DNA of 64,000 nt, from contig JAKSZP010012221.1 of the NCBI GenBank assembly GCA_022478985.1, forward strand, positions 21,461 through 85,460. The letters are read 5' to 3'. Both the position numbers and the translations under genes were made by a program. Shown piece by piece: positions 42,216 to 53,920 of the stretch (position 1 is its first letter; each line of letters starts with the position of its first letter). The notes below the pieces were generated by a model. The model was not told the origin of the DNA, ran no database searches, and saw only the letters and a list, made by a program, of their open reading frames with translations. This DNA is from Massospora cicadina. Lineage: Eukaryota; Entomophthoromycota; Entomophthoromycetes; Entomophthorales; Entomophthoraceae.

Positions 42216-43540
42216 CCATAACTGCAACTGTTGGCAATCTTGTTAAGCAATCAGCGTTTTGGTGTTTTTCTCCTGGTCAATGGAGAATTTCGAAGTTGTA
42301 AGCTTGCAGCTTAAGAGCCCATTGGGCTAGCCGCCCCTCAGGCTCTCTTGAATTCTGCAACTAGTGCAACCATGCATGATCCGTTATGACCTTAAACTTT
42401 ACTCTGTGAAAGTAGACTCAAAACTGCTTAAACCCATAAATCACCGCTAAGCACTCCCACTCAGTTATTGTGTAATTTTGTTCATGGCAATCTAAACTAT
42501 GACTGCAGTTTGCTACGGGGTTCTCCTCCCCCTTATCTTCCATCTGAGACAGGACCGCTCCAACAGCGGAAAGTGATTCATCCATCTGCACTATAAATTC
42601 CTTATTGAAATTAGGGTAGCGCAACATGGGCGCGGAAATTAACGCCATTTGAAGTGTATTGAAGGCGCATTGGCACCATTACATCCATTTGAACATGGTA
42701 TCTTTCTTGAGTATTTCAAACAGAGGACCTCCAATACAACTGAAATTGGGTATGACGTCAATAATAACCCACCATCCCCAAAAACAGCTGAATGTCCTGC
42801 TTACTAACAGGCTTAGTCATCTTCTGGATAGCCTCCACCAAGGTGGGTTGGGGTCTTATCCCAGTCACATTCACCACAAACCTAAGGGACTCCAGCTGAT
42901 CCTTGATGAAGTGGCATTTCTGGGGATTGATTTTAATATTGGTCTCAGCTAGTTGGCGAAATACCTCTTCCAAATGAGTAAGGTGCTCAGTGAGCGTGTG
43001 AGAGAAAATGTTAATATTGTCGCAGTATACAAGAATACATGACAGCTTCAGATCACCCAGAATGGAGTCCATTGAACGTGGAAACGTAGCTGTGGCATTA
43101 CATAGTCCTTGTGGCATATGAGTTGGTTGGAAAAGCCCTTATGATGTGATTATTGCGCATTTTTCTTGATCCACTGCGGGCAACTCAATTTTCCAATAAC
43201 TGGATATCAAATCCATTGCTGAAAAATAAGCTCCATCTAACCAATCCAGCACATCATCAATCCGCAGTAGAGGGTATGAGTCTTTTTTGGTGATATTATT
43301 GAGCTTCCTGTAGTCAATTACTATGCGGTTAGTACCATCCTTCTTTTTAACAGTTTGTATAGGCAAAGTCCATGGACTCTTAGATGGTTTGAGCATTCCA
43401 GCTCTAGAAGCTTGTCAATCTCCTCAGTGACGACTTCTTCAGCTGCCCTTGATTGGTAGATTGGCTGAGACCTGATGGGGGGATGATCCCCATTTTCTAG
43501 CCAATGAACAACCCCTGAGTGCACCCCAAATCATGATCGT
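42216..43540 (-). pseudogene. F: reverse transcriptase and RNase H
   Basis: Lead-in 43524-43321 (VHWLENGDHPPIRSQPIYQS), RT 43396-43139 (IDYRKLNNITKKDSYPLLRIDD, MDLISSYWKIEL) and 43117-42758 (PQGLCNATATFPRSMD, catalytic box YCDN at 43016-43027 instead of YLDD, then DIQLFLGMVGYY). RNase H is in 42648-42418 (MDESLSAVGAVLSQ, HEQNYTITEWECLAV). Dead by frameshifts and catalytic change. Confidence 0.8.
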
Positions 43541-44055
43541 CAACAGCAAAAATCTCCTTGTATTTTGAAATAAAGCTTTCGCCTAATCCTTCTGGTCTTC
43601 CAATAACCCCATTAAATTCTCCCGTGGTAAAACTGCCATTACACCGAGATGCAGTTTGATGGGCAGACCAAACTCATCCAGAGACCCAAACTCATGAACC
43701 TGGTTGACCTCCCCAACTGGGTTCAAATGTAATATGCTATAATCTAATGCTGGCGTATTCAAATTGGTATGTTCTGAAGTTTTGCTATCAATACCTTGAT
43801 CTCCCCATGGCCCAAGAGTATGATGCCTGGAGCCACGTGGGGCTCAAGCTGTGATTTCTGATAAGGCCAATAATCTCCCCATAGAGCCCAGCTGGCACTT
43901 CCACCACTAACTCAGTGCTTACTATTACTTGATGTCCAGAGGGAATAGATATAGCTCCAGCTGCTCTAAGTGGTAGCCCTTGATATTCATATATCTGATG
44001 GGGAAGGGCCCGAGTTTTCTTTTAATTGATGATAGTGCACTGTAATCACCCTATC
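43541..44055 (-). pseudogene. F: dUTPase-like domain between protease and RT
   Basis: Minus strand GLPLRAAGAISIPSGHQV, TELVVEVPAGLYGEI, a one-base shift, then LEPHVAPGIILLGHGEIKVL and IAKLQNIPI. This is the best-preserved N-terminal half of the domain here. LRA...IPSGHQV lines up with the dUTPase start (LRA...APGD), although its AGxDL Asp is replaced by Pro. Motif 3 lacks Asp/Tyr as in B. Confidence 0.6.
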
Positions 44056-44440
44056 GCTGTAGGCAAGGTTGATCTTTCCCATGTGCACTGAGCCCTTTGG
44101 CACTCCGCTGGAGGTAAAAAAAAATTGGATTCGCTATTCCAAAATGGCGAGGGTCTCTTTCATCATATTAATGACATCCCCATAGTGTCACAAGAAGGCA
44201 GTTCCAATCAACAGATTGTAGTTATTATTTTGGTAATACTACTGCCGGAGCCACAACAACAATGGATCCTAACTTCAAGGGAAGCGCGCTATATGCTCAC
44301 TCAGAGACCATGGTTTCTGCTCCAGTGGTCCCATACACCATCCAGTGGTCTATGTCAGGTTTTAAAGACAACTTCGCCACCAACGTAGTGGTGACAATGT
44401 TAACAGGAGCGCCCATATCAATTATATCTTGTACTCAGGT
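44056..44440 (-). pseudogene. F: aspartic protease
   Basis: Active-site box IIDMGAPVNI on the minus strand (DMGA at 44408-44419), with Thr changed to Met. It continues with VAKLSLKPDIDHWMVYGTTG near 44390-44330 and an AVVL flap-like segment. Matches B closely. Confidence 0.65.
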
Positions 44441-45960
44441 TTTGGCTGCCACAATGTCACAGTAAGTGCACTCCGAGTAAGATGAATGCTGGCTATTTAC
44501 TACATGTACATTCAGCGGTTCACTTTTTCCCAGGAAACTTATAATACCCGCGCTGACTTTAGGGTACCCTGTTACAATAGCATCCACTGGAAGGGCGACC
44601 TCTATTCCTCTCAGAGACAACGCATCTGCAAACAGTTCTAGCTGGTCTGGCGGACTTTGATCAAACATCTGATAATCATAGGGCTTTGGTTGCTCCAGCA
44701 ACCCTTTGTCTGCCGTTTCTTTGGCTTGTACTTGAGTCAGCACATTTACTCCACCAGATGGCTGTTGGTAGAGGAATGTATCGTCATACTGGGAGGCTTT
44801 TGGTGCAAATAATACAGTAGATTCAGGTGGGACGTATAATTTGAGATAGTGGAAAAAGAGAATCATGTCTCTACTTTTTAGTACTAGATGGTCCCAACCC
44901 GAGGGGGATGTCATGTCTCTACTCTGCTCTGACTTTTCCCTGGTAACATTGATTCTATTGTATGTAAGGGATCCGTTAATTGAGCACCATCGTCCCCTGT
45001 GCCCAGGGTGACTGCAAATAAAAACGACTTACCCCATAGGGCCTACATCTGTGCTTAATATAAGTTGGACCACTCAGAAGGTTCTTCCAAAGATTATCGG
45101 TGTAACCAGACCCACATTGGTATAACGCCTGCTGCCAATCAGCATATTTAGGGCCAAAAAGGTAGTTGGCCAGTTGTCAATCAGCAGTTATGGAATGGAT
45201 GTTGGACTGCGGTGAGTAACCTGGCAGAACCTGCACTGACTGATTGATCCCCCCACATAATTTAGGGTTGACAACGGCGACAGTGTAAATCTGTTTGATA
45301 TTGGGTGGAGGGAAAGTTACATCATAGCGACGTACAAACTGAACAAGTTTGAGAAGAGGTACATTGTCCTCCAACAATGGGGCCATGACATTGTAAAGCT
45401 TGGGGGATGGCTTCACTGATGAGGACATTTCAATGCACACATCTACTTCAGGTAAAATCCCTGCCCCAATCAACACATGAGCTTCTGCCATAAATCGCTC
45501 AGCGAATGTGGTGATGGTCTCATTTCACTGAAACCCAATAGTAGAGAACTAGGCTTTCCACTGCAACAACTTTGCAGTTCTGCTGAACAACCGCAGCACT
45601 GTCTCCTTGACTTTTTGGTTCGTAAAGTAACTATCTGGAAGATAACAAATGACTTGATCAGCACTCCCAACATCCAAGGTGGAGATCAACAGTCTTACCC
45701 TCTTTCAGTCTGAGGTTCCTTCAGTTGCAAACTCTAATTGTTGAAAGAACCCATGAATATTTCCTTTGCGACCAAATGGCAGCAGCTTATCACTGCAAAC
45801 CTCCTGGAGCAGCTCATCTTTTTTTTGAGCACAGTATCCAATGCAAGTTTTAACTCCTCATATGCAACGGCCCAGCATGTGGTGCAGATTCCTTATTAAA
45901 GCAACCTGGATGCGACATAGCTGACAGCTAAGTTTTTATTAACTTGTAATTGATCAATGG
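44441..45960 (-). pseudogene. F: gag and gag-pol linker
   Basis: 45673-45470 (LGVLIKSFVIFQ) and 45491-45177 (MAEAHVLIGAGILPEVDVCI, EDNVPLLKLVQFVRRYDVTF) align with B 13585-14000. The knuckle is degraded (FICSHPGHRGRWC near 45025). Linker 44914-44435 contains the tiny insertion 2 at its start and ELFADALSLRG. It ends just before the protease. Confidence 0.7.
44863..44923 (-). mobile_element. Tiny poly(A)-tailed insertion 2 with target duplication
   Basis: A 35-bp insert (44876-44910) whose minus strand is catccccctc + GGGTTGGGACCATCTAGTACT + A run. It is flanked by the 13-bp duplication tcatgtctctact (44863-44875, 44911-44923). The empty site is kept in B (agtagagatga, 14297-14307). Same 3' end as insertion 1 at 28231, but 15 nt longer at the 5' side. 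Confidence 0.85.
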
Positions 45961-45962
45961 CC

Positions 45963-45980
45963 CCCTGTAGAGAGCACCAA
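45963..45980 (-). promoter_or_regulatory. F primer-binding site, tRNA type
   Basis: Minus strand TTGGTGCTCTCTACAGGG directly at the LTR end; one change from the K site. Confidence 0.75.
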
Positions 45981-46896
45981 TCTTATAATTTTAGTGATTC
46001 CCTATATATCTACTGAAGGATTTTCGCACAGGTTACACCCACTGAACAATTGGAATGAATGATATGGAGATTGTTGGTTCCTTGAGCACTTGTAAACAAA
46101 CAATTATAATGAAAGGGAACAATTTCCAAAAATACTTCTTTAACTTAATATAATAATCTTGGTGGAGGGGGTGGAAGCCGAGTCAGTAAGGGCATACGGC
46201 TACCAACCTGAAGGTTGCGGGTTTGATTCCCGCCCTTTGCACATCAATCAGGGTGCCAGCCAAAGGAAGCTATTGGCGGTTAGTAGGTCTAATAACACGA
46301 AAACCTTACCCATGATGTAACCAGAAAAATTTGAGTCCCGATCTGGAGGTGGAAAAACTTTCTTTGACGGAGTTGACCCTGTTCAGGTTTCATGTCGTTT
46401 CTTTCTTTCAGTAATGCCTGTCCCCTGGTCAGCTTGCCTCGTTTAAATAATAAAAATAATAATAATCTTGGCGGATCTCTACTAATCCACACCCTCTTGC
46501 TTCCTTCTTTCTTCCTTTTAAAAACTCCTCTTGTCAATCCTATCATCTTGCTGATATACCAGCGAACTCAGTCAGTACTAACTCTTCTGTTTAGTTTATT
46601 TGATCCGCCGTATTATCATTGGTTTCAGCTTGTTGTTCTTCAATTCTTTATCGCCCTGATTCGATGCAATCCAAATTATCTTTTGTCAAATGTCAACATT
46701 ACCTTATTGCCCTATTTTGAGGGCAATCCAATAATGACACATTATAACCCAATATCGCCTCATCCTAAGGCAATTGAATACCTATAGCTCTGAAGCATCC
46801 TTGGCGGATTCTTTCCATTGAATCTTTGGCAGAATTCCTCCAATGATTTGTTGGTCAATATTGTGGCTTGTCATCCAGTCATATATATTTGTGACT
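45981..46896 (-). repeat. F: 5' LTR, carrying a SINE
   Basis: Partner of 39066-39677. The SINE and its target duplication (46167-46475) account for the extra length. The plus-strand first bases are TC rather than TG (point change). Confidence 0.85.
46151..46475 (+). mobile_element. SINE copy 2 (tRNA-headed) with target duplication and known empty site
   Basis: Body 46167-46459. Flanking 16-bp duplication taataatcttgg(t/c)gga (46151-46166, 46460-46475). The other LTR of the same element (39239-39256) has the site unoccupied. Head: GAGTCAGTAAGGG, and a T-arm-like GCGGG-TTTGATT-CCCGC (46217-46233) with B box GGTTTGATTCC at 46220-46230. It ends in (TAA)n-like sequence. Transcribed by pol III, moved by a LINE reverse transcriptase. 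Confidence 0.9.
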
Positions 46897-46901
46897 ATTC
46901 A

Positions 46902-47552
46902 GCTACTCTGTTTGGCTCATCAAGTGGTTCCTGATCAGCTGAAGAAATATACTTGACATCTTCTTGGACTTCAGCATTGGTAAGATCTGATTTTTGTGTA
47001 GAACAAGTTCAAATTCTACAAACTACTTACAGGTTCCTTATAATATAGATGGATATATTTGGCTGCGCACTTTCAAGAGTTGCACCAGCATGGAAATAAA
47101 ATTATCATGCTACATAGCGTTATAATTAATATCAATTCCTTTCTTGGCTGCATAGTAATCTTTTGCACTTGTGATTAATCTTACAAAACCATTTAGCAGC
47201 CCCTTTGGCATATTCCTTGACTAGTTTAATCTGAATTTCAAAGTATTGAACATTGAGCATTATTAAAATTCAAGATCATTTCCTCCATGGTAGCTTTCAT
47301 TTTTTCAAGGTATCCAGGTTTCATAACGCCATGATACTTATGACATCCAGGTAGTTTTGAGCTTGGTTAAACCCTAGGCGGTAGACCAGATCATATCCAG
47401 TTGGTGGAGGGATTCTCTCTCATCCGTGTCCATTCAGTCCTGATTCTTAGAGTGGACACTTTAGTGTACACTCATGTTTTATTGTTGTAAATTGCTTGTT
47501 TAAAAGTGTCTTCACCAGGTAGCCTTGAAAGGGTCCATGGAAGGATCACCAG
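46902..47552 (+). other. Q interior, right part
   Basis: No gene recognised. Ends in aaagggtccatggaaggatc, a weak purine-rich stretch before the right LTR of Q. Confidence 0.4.
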
Positions 47553-48141
47553 TGTTGAGCTTTCTTATTATGTTTCAAAGGCCAAATCCATTGGAGGCTA
47601 CACGATTATAAGTCATTAGTATCATCAGCTTAATCACCTAGTAGACTTTTGTGCCCTTAGGGAAATTTATAGGCAGCCTAGCTATGACCAAGAAAGATTT
47701 ATGTTATTTTAAACAGGCAATATCACTAGTATAAACTAGGAAGATTTGGAAATATAGAAAAGTACTTTATTACTATCATCCTAGCCCTTTATTAAGGCTA
47801 GGGAAGATAGGTACTAAGCAGGATAAGGGGAAAATCTGAAGCATATTGTAAGATTTGAGTGAGGTGATTTGATCCAAGTATTAAGTAAATTTAGCTTGAT
47901 ATTTGTGAATTTGTTAGGAATATATAGCTTTAAAGCTAATAATGCTGTTATGCCTTTGGTCTAAAGAAGCATTAATTGAAACAAAAATGAAAACTCATTG
48001 CTAGTGGTAAGTTCAGTCCTTCTCCCTGACATCAAATCGCTAAATAAACAATTGCTAGAGTTAAATATGAAGTAATCAAAATGTTAGATATTTTGGGAAC
48101 CTGAATTTAAGGCTTTAAACGTTCTGGGGCAAATCCTTACA
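47553..48141 (+). repeat. Q: right LTR
   Basis: Starts TGTTGAGCTTTC and ends TCCTTACA; pair of 36690-37284. The probable duplication atatg follows. Confidence 0.7.
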
Positions 48142-49950
48142 ATATGTTATGCTACTTGTCATCAGTAATTACAATCTTTGATGTGCGCGTGAATTTAACA
48201 CTATATTGACACTGGTGATAATAGACTCATGCGCTAGATATACAATGTATCAGGGCAATGATTAGTTTGTAAATAAAGGAGTACAACCAACTGTTCATCA
48301 AAGATGATTTTTTTCTTCCCAGTCCTTAGGCTATACCAGTGCTGTTTGTCAAAAAGAAGGACAAACTAATGCAAGTGATGATCTTTAATAGCCAAATTTA
48401 ATTTTACTAAAATAATTATACCCTTTACCACAAATTTATTATGCCTCAATTAATCAGGTAGGGAAAAAGTAATATACTTCCCTAGATCTCATAAGTGGGT
48501 ATTTCAGATTGATCTTCCTAGGGAAGAACAGGAAAAAGTGCGGTAATATACATCCCACAGCTTATACTAACTGACCCATACCCCAAGGGCTGTTCAATGT
48601 GCCAACTAGCCTTAAAGGTCTATGGACATCATCATAGGGCTAAAATTATTAATTCCTTGAGTATCTCAACAATATTGATGTGTTTTTATAACTTTTACTC
48701 AATTCTGACTCTTATAGAAGAAGTATCTTGATAGCATGATCCTAATTAAAGACAAAAAACAAGCAGACGCTAGTTCTTCTAGACTCATATGGAGTGCTAA
48801 GTCGCATTGTCAATACTCAAGGAATAAGACCTTAAACTCAGAATCTTAAAGCTGTTAAACAGTGGAGAGCCCTGAGAACAAAAGAGATGTCTAAGTGTTT
48901 CTTGAGGTTCTAGTACACAATTGATAGAATCAAGGGCTCACTCAGATAGCTGAGCCACTTTCTACCTATTGAGGAGGGGAATAAATTTCAATAATCCTGA
49001 TAATGTACAGAATGCCTTTGTAAGAAATAAGCTGTTTTTAATAAAGGCTCCCTTTTAATCCCCAACTTTGATTGCCCTTTATTGATACTCTGGTGCATTT
49101 TTAAAAACTATTGGATATGTTACATTTCAACAAGACGAAAATAAAGAGGTAAACCTTATTACTTTTATGCCATCTTTCAAATATCAAACATTTGAGTAAT
49201 CACATGGTAACTTAGCGTGAGTACTTGGCTGTTATTTTTATACAAAAGTTGTTATATCTTCATTTTACCATATTTTGAGCTGTCACTTTTCACGCATCCT
49301 TATGATGGCTTAACAATCTAAAGGAATACAAAGGTTTTTTTATCTAGGTAAGCGCTAAATCTTCAAAATAATATTTCAAATTGATATTCTGCTCTGGTTC
49401 ATCCCATCAGAACGACTATAGGCTCTCAAAGTTATCTATTGTCTCCTGCTTGTCTCCTTTGGCCAATATGCTATATGAGGAAGTGAAGGCTCAATATTAT
49501 GCCAAACAGAAGCCTACTTTTTAGTGAACATTGGACCCATTTTTGAAAATTACATAAATATAAAATGATGTGTTCTACATAATATAAAGTTATTATTGAA
49601 ACTAATATCATGCGTCATCATATGGACAACTATTTGGTATGTAAACACAAAGCTGTTTATAATGTCAGGTTAGACAAAATATTAAAAATTTCTGCGATAT
49701 ATCATTAATAGTATCTGTGATTCAATAGTTGAGACATTTAAGAAGTGTAAGGATTGTCAGTCACAACATCCATTTTAGGCTTTTGGGATTTGAAACCATA
49801 ATTAAGTCAAAATCCCTTTTCTCCAAAATTGAGCCATGCCAAGTCAACTCATGAGCCAGTGTGAATGATAACCTGTCCCTGAAGACACCAATAGAAGTTT
49901 TGATCTGGAAGCATCACATGCATGAGAATCGATGTAATGCCTTAAGGAAT
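48142..49950 (+). pseudogene. R: RT, RNase H and integrase remnants
   Basis: HYIDTGDN near 48205, then IPVLFVKKKDKLMQVMIFNS (about 48337-48395), QIDLPREEQEK near 48510-48540 (QIELP-EEQEK in B), VFLEVL-like thumb near 48895. RNase H and integrase are only faint (YLAVIF near 49223, LYLHFTIF, LNNLKEYKG near 49315, NHMVT). The catalytic box cannot be read. The most decayed pol in the window. Confidence 0.55.
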
Positions 49951-50258
49951 CACATCCCTTCTTGATGAACCTTGAGAGGCGCATCCCCTCCAGTTGCAGT
50001 CATGAGGGATATGCATAATAATGAAGGTGCCAACTTAATGGTCAATCTTGTTATCTGTAAAACATCCTGATTGTATAGGGCCACAAAGTCCCCCACAAAC
50101 TGAGAACCCACTCAACCTATGAATACTGAGCTTTTTTAATTCAATTAAGCAGTCAATTTCTCCACATCATTTTGTTTTATTAACTCTCTGCTAGTTTACA
50201 GCTTCAATCTCATTATCAGACTTAAACTACAGTCAAGAGAATTGTTACGCTGAGATAA
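49951..50258. other. Probable end of R and 5' LTR of J (borders not found)
   Basis: AT-rich, no coding. It ends at the J primer-binding site, so it should contain the J LTR end, here gagataag. Confidence 0.3.
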
Positions 50259-50259
50259 G

Positions 50260-50275
50260 TGGTGCTCACTATAGG
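50260..50275 (+). promoter_or_regulatory. J primer-binding site, tRNA type
   Basis: TGGTGCTCACTATAGG, one base from the K site over 16 nt. Confidence 0.65.
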
Positions 50276-51957
50276 AGACTTCAATATGTCCAAGTGAAAA
50301 ATTACTATCACAAAAAATAAAGTACAATTTCAAATTAAAAAACCAACCTGCTGATCAGTTGAAAAGCATAACCTAATAGAATTTAACCTTTGAGTATGAA
50401 GTACCTTTTATCCAGCCTTAAAGCCTAGATTTTTAGGCTGCCTTCCAGTTTAGCCTAACATTCGTTGACAATGACCATTATCAACTCCAAATTGAGAATC
50501 TCAATGAACTTCTTCAACAACTATTGAATGGCATCTACGTTGGGGAGGATGCTCCAGTCTCTCCTGCGCCTCTTCAGTGCCCTTTACAATGTGAGACTGA
50601 TATACTTTGCCTATACTACCATCAGGAGAAAGGCCTTGAGTACTTTGCTATTTCCAAAACTTCGTCCATACAGACATACACCACCTCATAAAATTAGTTG
50701 GGCAGCATGCCCATGAAGTATAATGACTTGGGGCTCACTCAAACCCTATACTTGAATGTTGTCAACTATTATAATGTGGTTTCCTCTTTCATACATGACA
50801 ATAGGGAAGCCATTTTTGACAACTGTTGCCTGATTACAAAGATTTGAATCAGCTCGCCATATTGAATAGCAGGATCTTAAGTTATCTCAAAGACCAGCTT
50901 CTTCAAGATGTGCAGCTCCTTGAGGCCGCCTGGAACTAGCGCCTCAACCATATCAAAGATCCCAAAGGGACCCACCAAAGCAATACCAGGAGCTAACCTC
51001 TATCACATTGCCTCTGGAAGTGAAAGTTCCAAGGACCTGAAAGTCCCCATTGATCTCAAGGACCTTCTAAACCCACAGTGCCTACTCCTAGTGACCCTGA
51101 CAACTCCTGGAAAAAGGGCATTTTAACAGCCCTCACTTTATTATGGGATCAAATATGTAATTTGGCCCATGGGCGCAAGCTCCAAGTGGATAATTCCCTT
51201 CAACCCTAGTCTCTCATTTGAGGCCTTATAAGATGAGTTGATTAATTTTAGAGACTTCACCAATATTTCCATAGTTGCATCTCCCAGATTGAACTGAAAT
51301 GTCATGGGTTTAATAAACACTTTAAAAACTTAAAGAACCATTGCTTCTCCAACATACTGACATTCAAGCATCAAAGGAGCAGGTTTCCAAAAAGCCTACA
51401 TTACGTCCCTAAACCAAAAATGGGAATATTAAGAGGACCTTGATGTTTTGATATGACAACTGGATAAACAGGATTCTTGAAACTATATAGAAACTGATAT
51501 TTCCAAGCCTTCATCAATTCCTGGTATCAATACCCTTTCCACTCCAATTTGCGACTAATTTTAAGCTTAGTTTAAGGAGAGATTTTCCATGGCCAGGAAA
51601 GCATTGCCTCCTATATGCTTATGAGACTTCCTTGAAATTGGCTATTGACTAACAGAAGGTTAAGCATATCAACTCTTATGTAAACAGTACCGCCCAAGAG
51701 ATTATGACTCCCATCTAAAGGAGTGCCATACCTGAAAACAGGTCTGTACCACTCCATCCTGAAGTTTAATTGCAATCAAATCTTGCCAATCAGAATCAGG
51801 CGTTCATGGGCATTCTCCTGAACAAAGGGGAAACCCCATGGTTTTTGTTGGCTGATTTATGCCCAAGCTCATCCATAGGAACCACAAACCACATTACCTT
51901 GTAAGATACCTTATCTGCCATCATCTCTGCATTAGGGTCTTATCTTGAAGTCCAAAT
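50276..51957 (+). pseudogene. J: gag remnant
   Basis: Starts after the primer site. Readable pieces: QIENLNELLQQLLNGIYVGEDAP at about 50488-50560, then HDNREAIFDN near 50800 and a Lys/Pro-rich region near 50930-51120. The remnant M at 31736-32700 matches it. Broken in all frames and interrupted by H at 51958. Confidence 0.5.
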
Positions 51958-51962
51958 GCATA
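51958..51962. repeat. Target-site duplication of H, left copy
   Basis: gcata, identical to 55884-55888. Confidence 0.75.
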
Positions 51963-52473
51963 TGTCAGACATTTGCCCTCTAGGCTTTATAATACTAATG
52001 TTTCGAGGCAAACTCAGCCAAAAAGGGAAAATGTCAGACATTTACAATTCCCCGATAATAATGAGACTAATTAAAGTTAAATGACAATTTTATTGGCCAA
52101 AAGACCCTGGCCAATTCTTGGTGGAACCCCACAAATCAGGGTAACACTATTTTGTATACTTTACAGGCAACTAAATCAATATAACAGTCAGATTACTCAA
52201 ACCACAAAGCAGACCATGGGTCACCCATCAGATAGTACACCCCCGCCATGACCAGGTCTATACAAGCGCCTACACAGGGACCACCCCCTGTTATAGGCGT
52301 GGCAGGGGTCCCCCAAGGTGAAATAAATTTTATTAAATGGGGATTGGCTAAAATTTATCAAATTGTTACCCCATGGGTACTTCTTAGCTAAGCATAATTC
52401 CCCCATCCATCATTCCGCCTAAGAGAAGCGAGTTTTTTGAGCTTTGATAGGCTGAAATCACATTTAGTTTAAT
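51963..52473 (+). repeat. H: 5' LTR, 3' end deleted
   Basis: Starts TGTCAGACATTTGCCCTC. Alignable to 55130-55640; the last roughly 240 bp present in the 3' LTR are missing here, the break lying near taattt. Confidence 0.8.
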
Positions 52474-53920
52474 TTGGAGTTCTACCCTACTTCTGTTCAG
52501 ATCTCCGATGAACTAACCCCAGCTGAGCTAGATAAAGTCCACTCCATACTCGAGGCCTACAGCGACCTTTTCTACAAATTTAACAATGTCTATGGGAATA
52601 TGAAGGGGTGGATGCATACAATTGACGTTGGTGATGCTAAACCCATTTGCTCCAAGCCCTATCACAAATCAAAAGCTAATGAGCTACAGGCCTGACAGAG
52701 CTCAAACAGCTTTTAGATGCTGGATTGTTTATGATATCACAAAGCTCTTGGTCACCCCCACTTTTATTAATAAAAAAGAAAAACGGAGGTCATCAGGTAG
52801 TGATGGACTATCGCAGATTAAACAGCCTCGATAAGAAGAATAGTTATTCCTCCCTCACATTGATGACGCTCTAGCCCAAATCTCTGGGTCTAAATACTTT
52901 TTCGCCGTGGACCTGGCTAGCGGTTATTGGCAAATGGACCTTTCTCCACAAGACCAGGAGAAATGTGCTCTTATTGCAGTGAGGGTCTCTTCCAACCTAC
53001 CTGACTACCGCAAGGGTTGTGTAACACGCCCGCCATTTTCCAGAGAGCAATGGATCACATCTTGCAGGATCTAAAATTAAGTTGTGTCATCATCTATCTC
53101 GATAATATTACAGTTTTCTCTAGGACTTTTAATGAACACCTTGCACATTTAAAGGAGGTGTTTCAACGCTTGCGGGATTCTAATGTCCAATTAAAGCCCC
53201 TAAATGCACATTTTTCCGGAGGAAGCTAAATTTCCTTGGACATGATATCTCACAAGATGGGATACAACAGCTTTAAGATGAAGTCAAAGCAATATCCAAG
53301 ATGTCTGCGCCCAAAATCCTCCAAGACATCTAGGTATTCTTGGGTATTATGGGTTTTACCATCAAATTATCCCAAATTTCGCTCAGCTCATTGAGCTCCT
53401 CGTCCGCCTCTTAACTAAGAACACCCCCTTCCATTGGGGCGCTGAACAAAAAGCCACCTTTGAGACCCTGAAGGCTCTATTAAAAAAGACCAATAATACG
53501 CCACCCTGACTACTCAAACCCTTCATGTTGTTAACGGATGCCTCTGATACGCTTTTGGAGCTATCTTGGCACAATTGGATGAGCATGAAGTTGATCATCC
53601 CATGTCTTACTTTAGAAAAATGCTTTCAAAAGCTGAGCGTAACTATAGCGTCATGGAGAAGGAGTGCTTGGATGTCCTGCTCTCTGTCAAACACTACCAC
53701 CCATTCCTATATGGGACTACCTTCAAAGTAATCACAGACCACGCCTCTCTAAAATGGTTGCAGTATATGAAGGACCCCACGGGGCGGTTGGCTCGCTGGG
53801 CTCTAAAGCTCCATCATTATGATATGACTATTGAGCATTGGGCAGGATGCGCCACATGAATGTAGATGGGTTACCACGGCTGCCCGTTCTTCACTTAGAC
53901 AATAGTGAAGCTGAGAGGCT
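52474..53920 (+). pseudogene. H: reverse transcriptase and RNase H
   Basis: Frame 52474-52695 (YSDLFYKFNNVYG, IDVGDAKPICSKPYHKSKA) is the RT lead-in. Then VDLASGYWQMDL near 52910-52945, CNTPAIFQRAMD at 53017, catalytic box YLDN (53095-53106; second Asp to Asn), VFSRTFNEHLAHLKEVF. RNase H is in 53566-53859 (SKAERNYSVMEKECLDVL, ITDHASLKWLQYMKDPTGRL). Frameshifts near 52690, 53225 and 53500. Confidence 0.8.

Larger units (their letters stand above)
39066..46896 (-). mobile_element. Element F: Ty3/gypsy LTR retrotransposon (family I)
   Basis: Minus strand: 5' LTR (46896-45981, enlarged by a SINE), tRNA-type primer site, gag, protease, dUTPase-like segment, RT, RNase H, integrase, GC-rich insert, polypurine tract, 3' LTR (39677-39066). 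The target duplication attca is perfect. Without the later inserts it is about 6.2 kb. Same family as B, which it matches along gag and pol. Confidence 0.9.
36690..48141 (+). mobile_element. Element Q: LTR element without recognisable pol, interrupted by F
   Basis: Two direct repeats of 595 bp (36690-37284) and 589 bp (47553-48141) lie inside R and are bracketed by taatg (36685-36689) and atatg (48142-48146). The interior, after removing F (39066-46896) and a SINE, is about 2.1 kb and shows no RT or integrase. Orientation (+) is inferred from TATA-like ctatatagctt in the LTR. Very diverged, so old. Confidence 0.6.
34081..49950 (+). mobile_element. Element R: Ty3/gypsy remnant (family I), split by the LINE and Q
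   Basis: Left half 34081-36689 (protease and dUTPase-like region, minus the LINE) and right half 48142 to about 49950 (RT, RNase H, integrase). Aligned with B and E, the left half ends inside the segment between the dUTPase-like region and RT, and the right half starts at the next residues (then HYIDTGDN against E HFVDTGDH). So Q landed inside one element. Strongly degraded. Confidence 0.65.

Noticed and set aside
46167..46240. SINE heads annotated as tRNA genes
   Set aside because: The T-arm and B box fit, but I cannot form an acceptor stem, and the unit is a dispersed 290-bp repeat with a target duplication.
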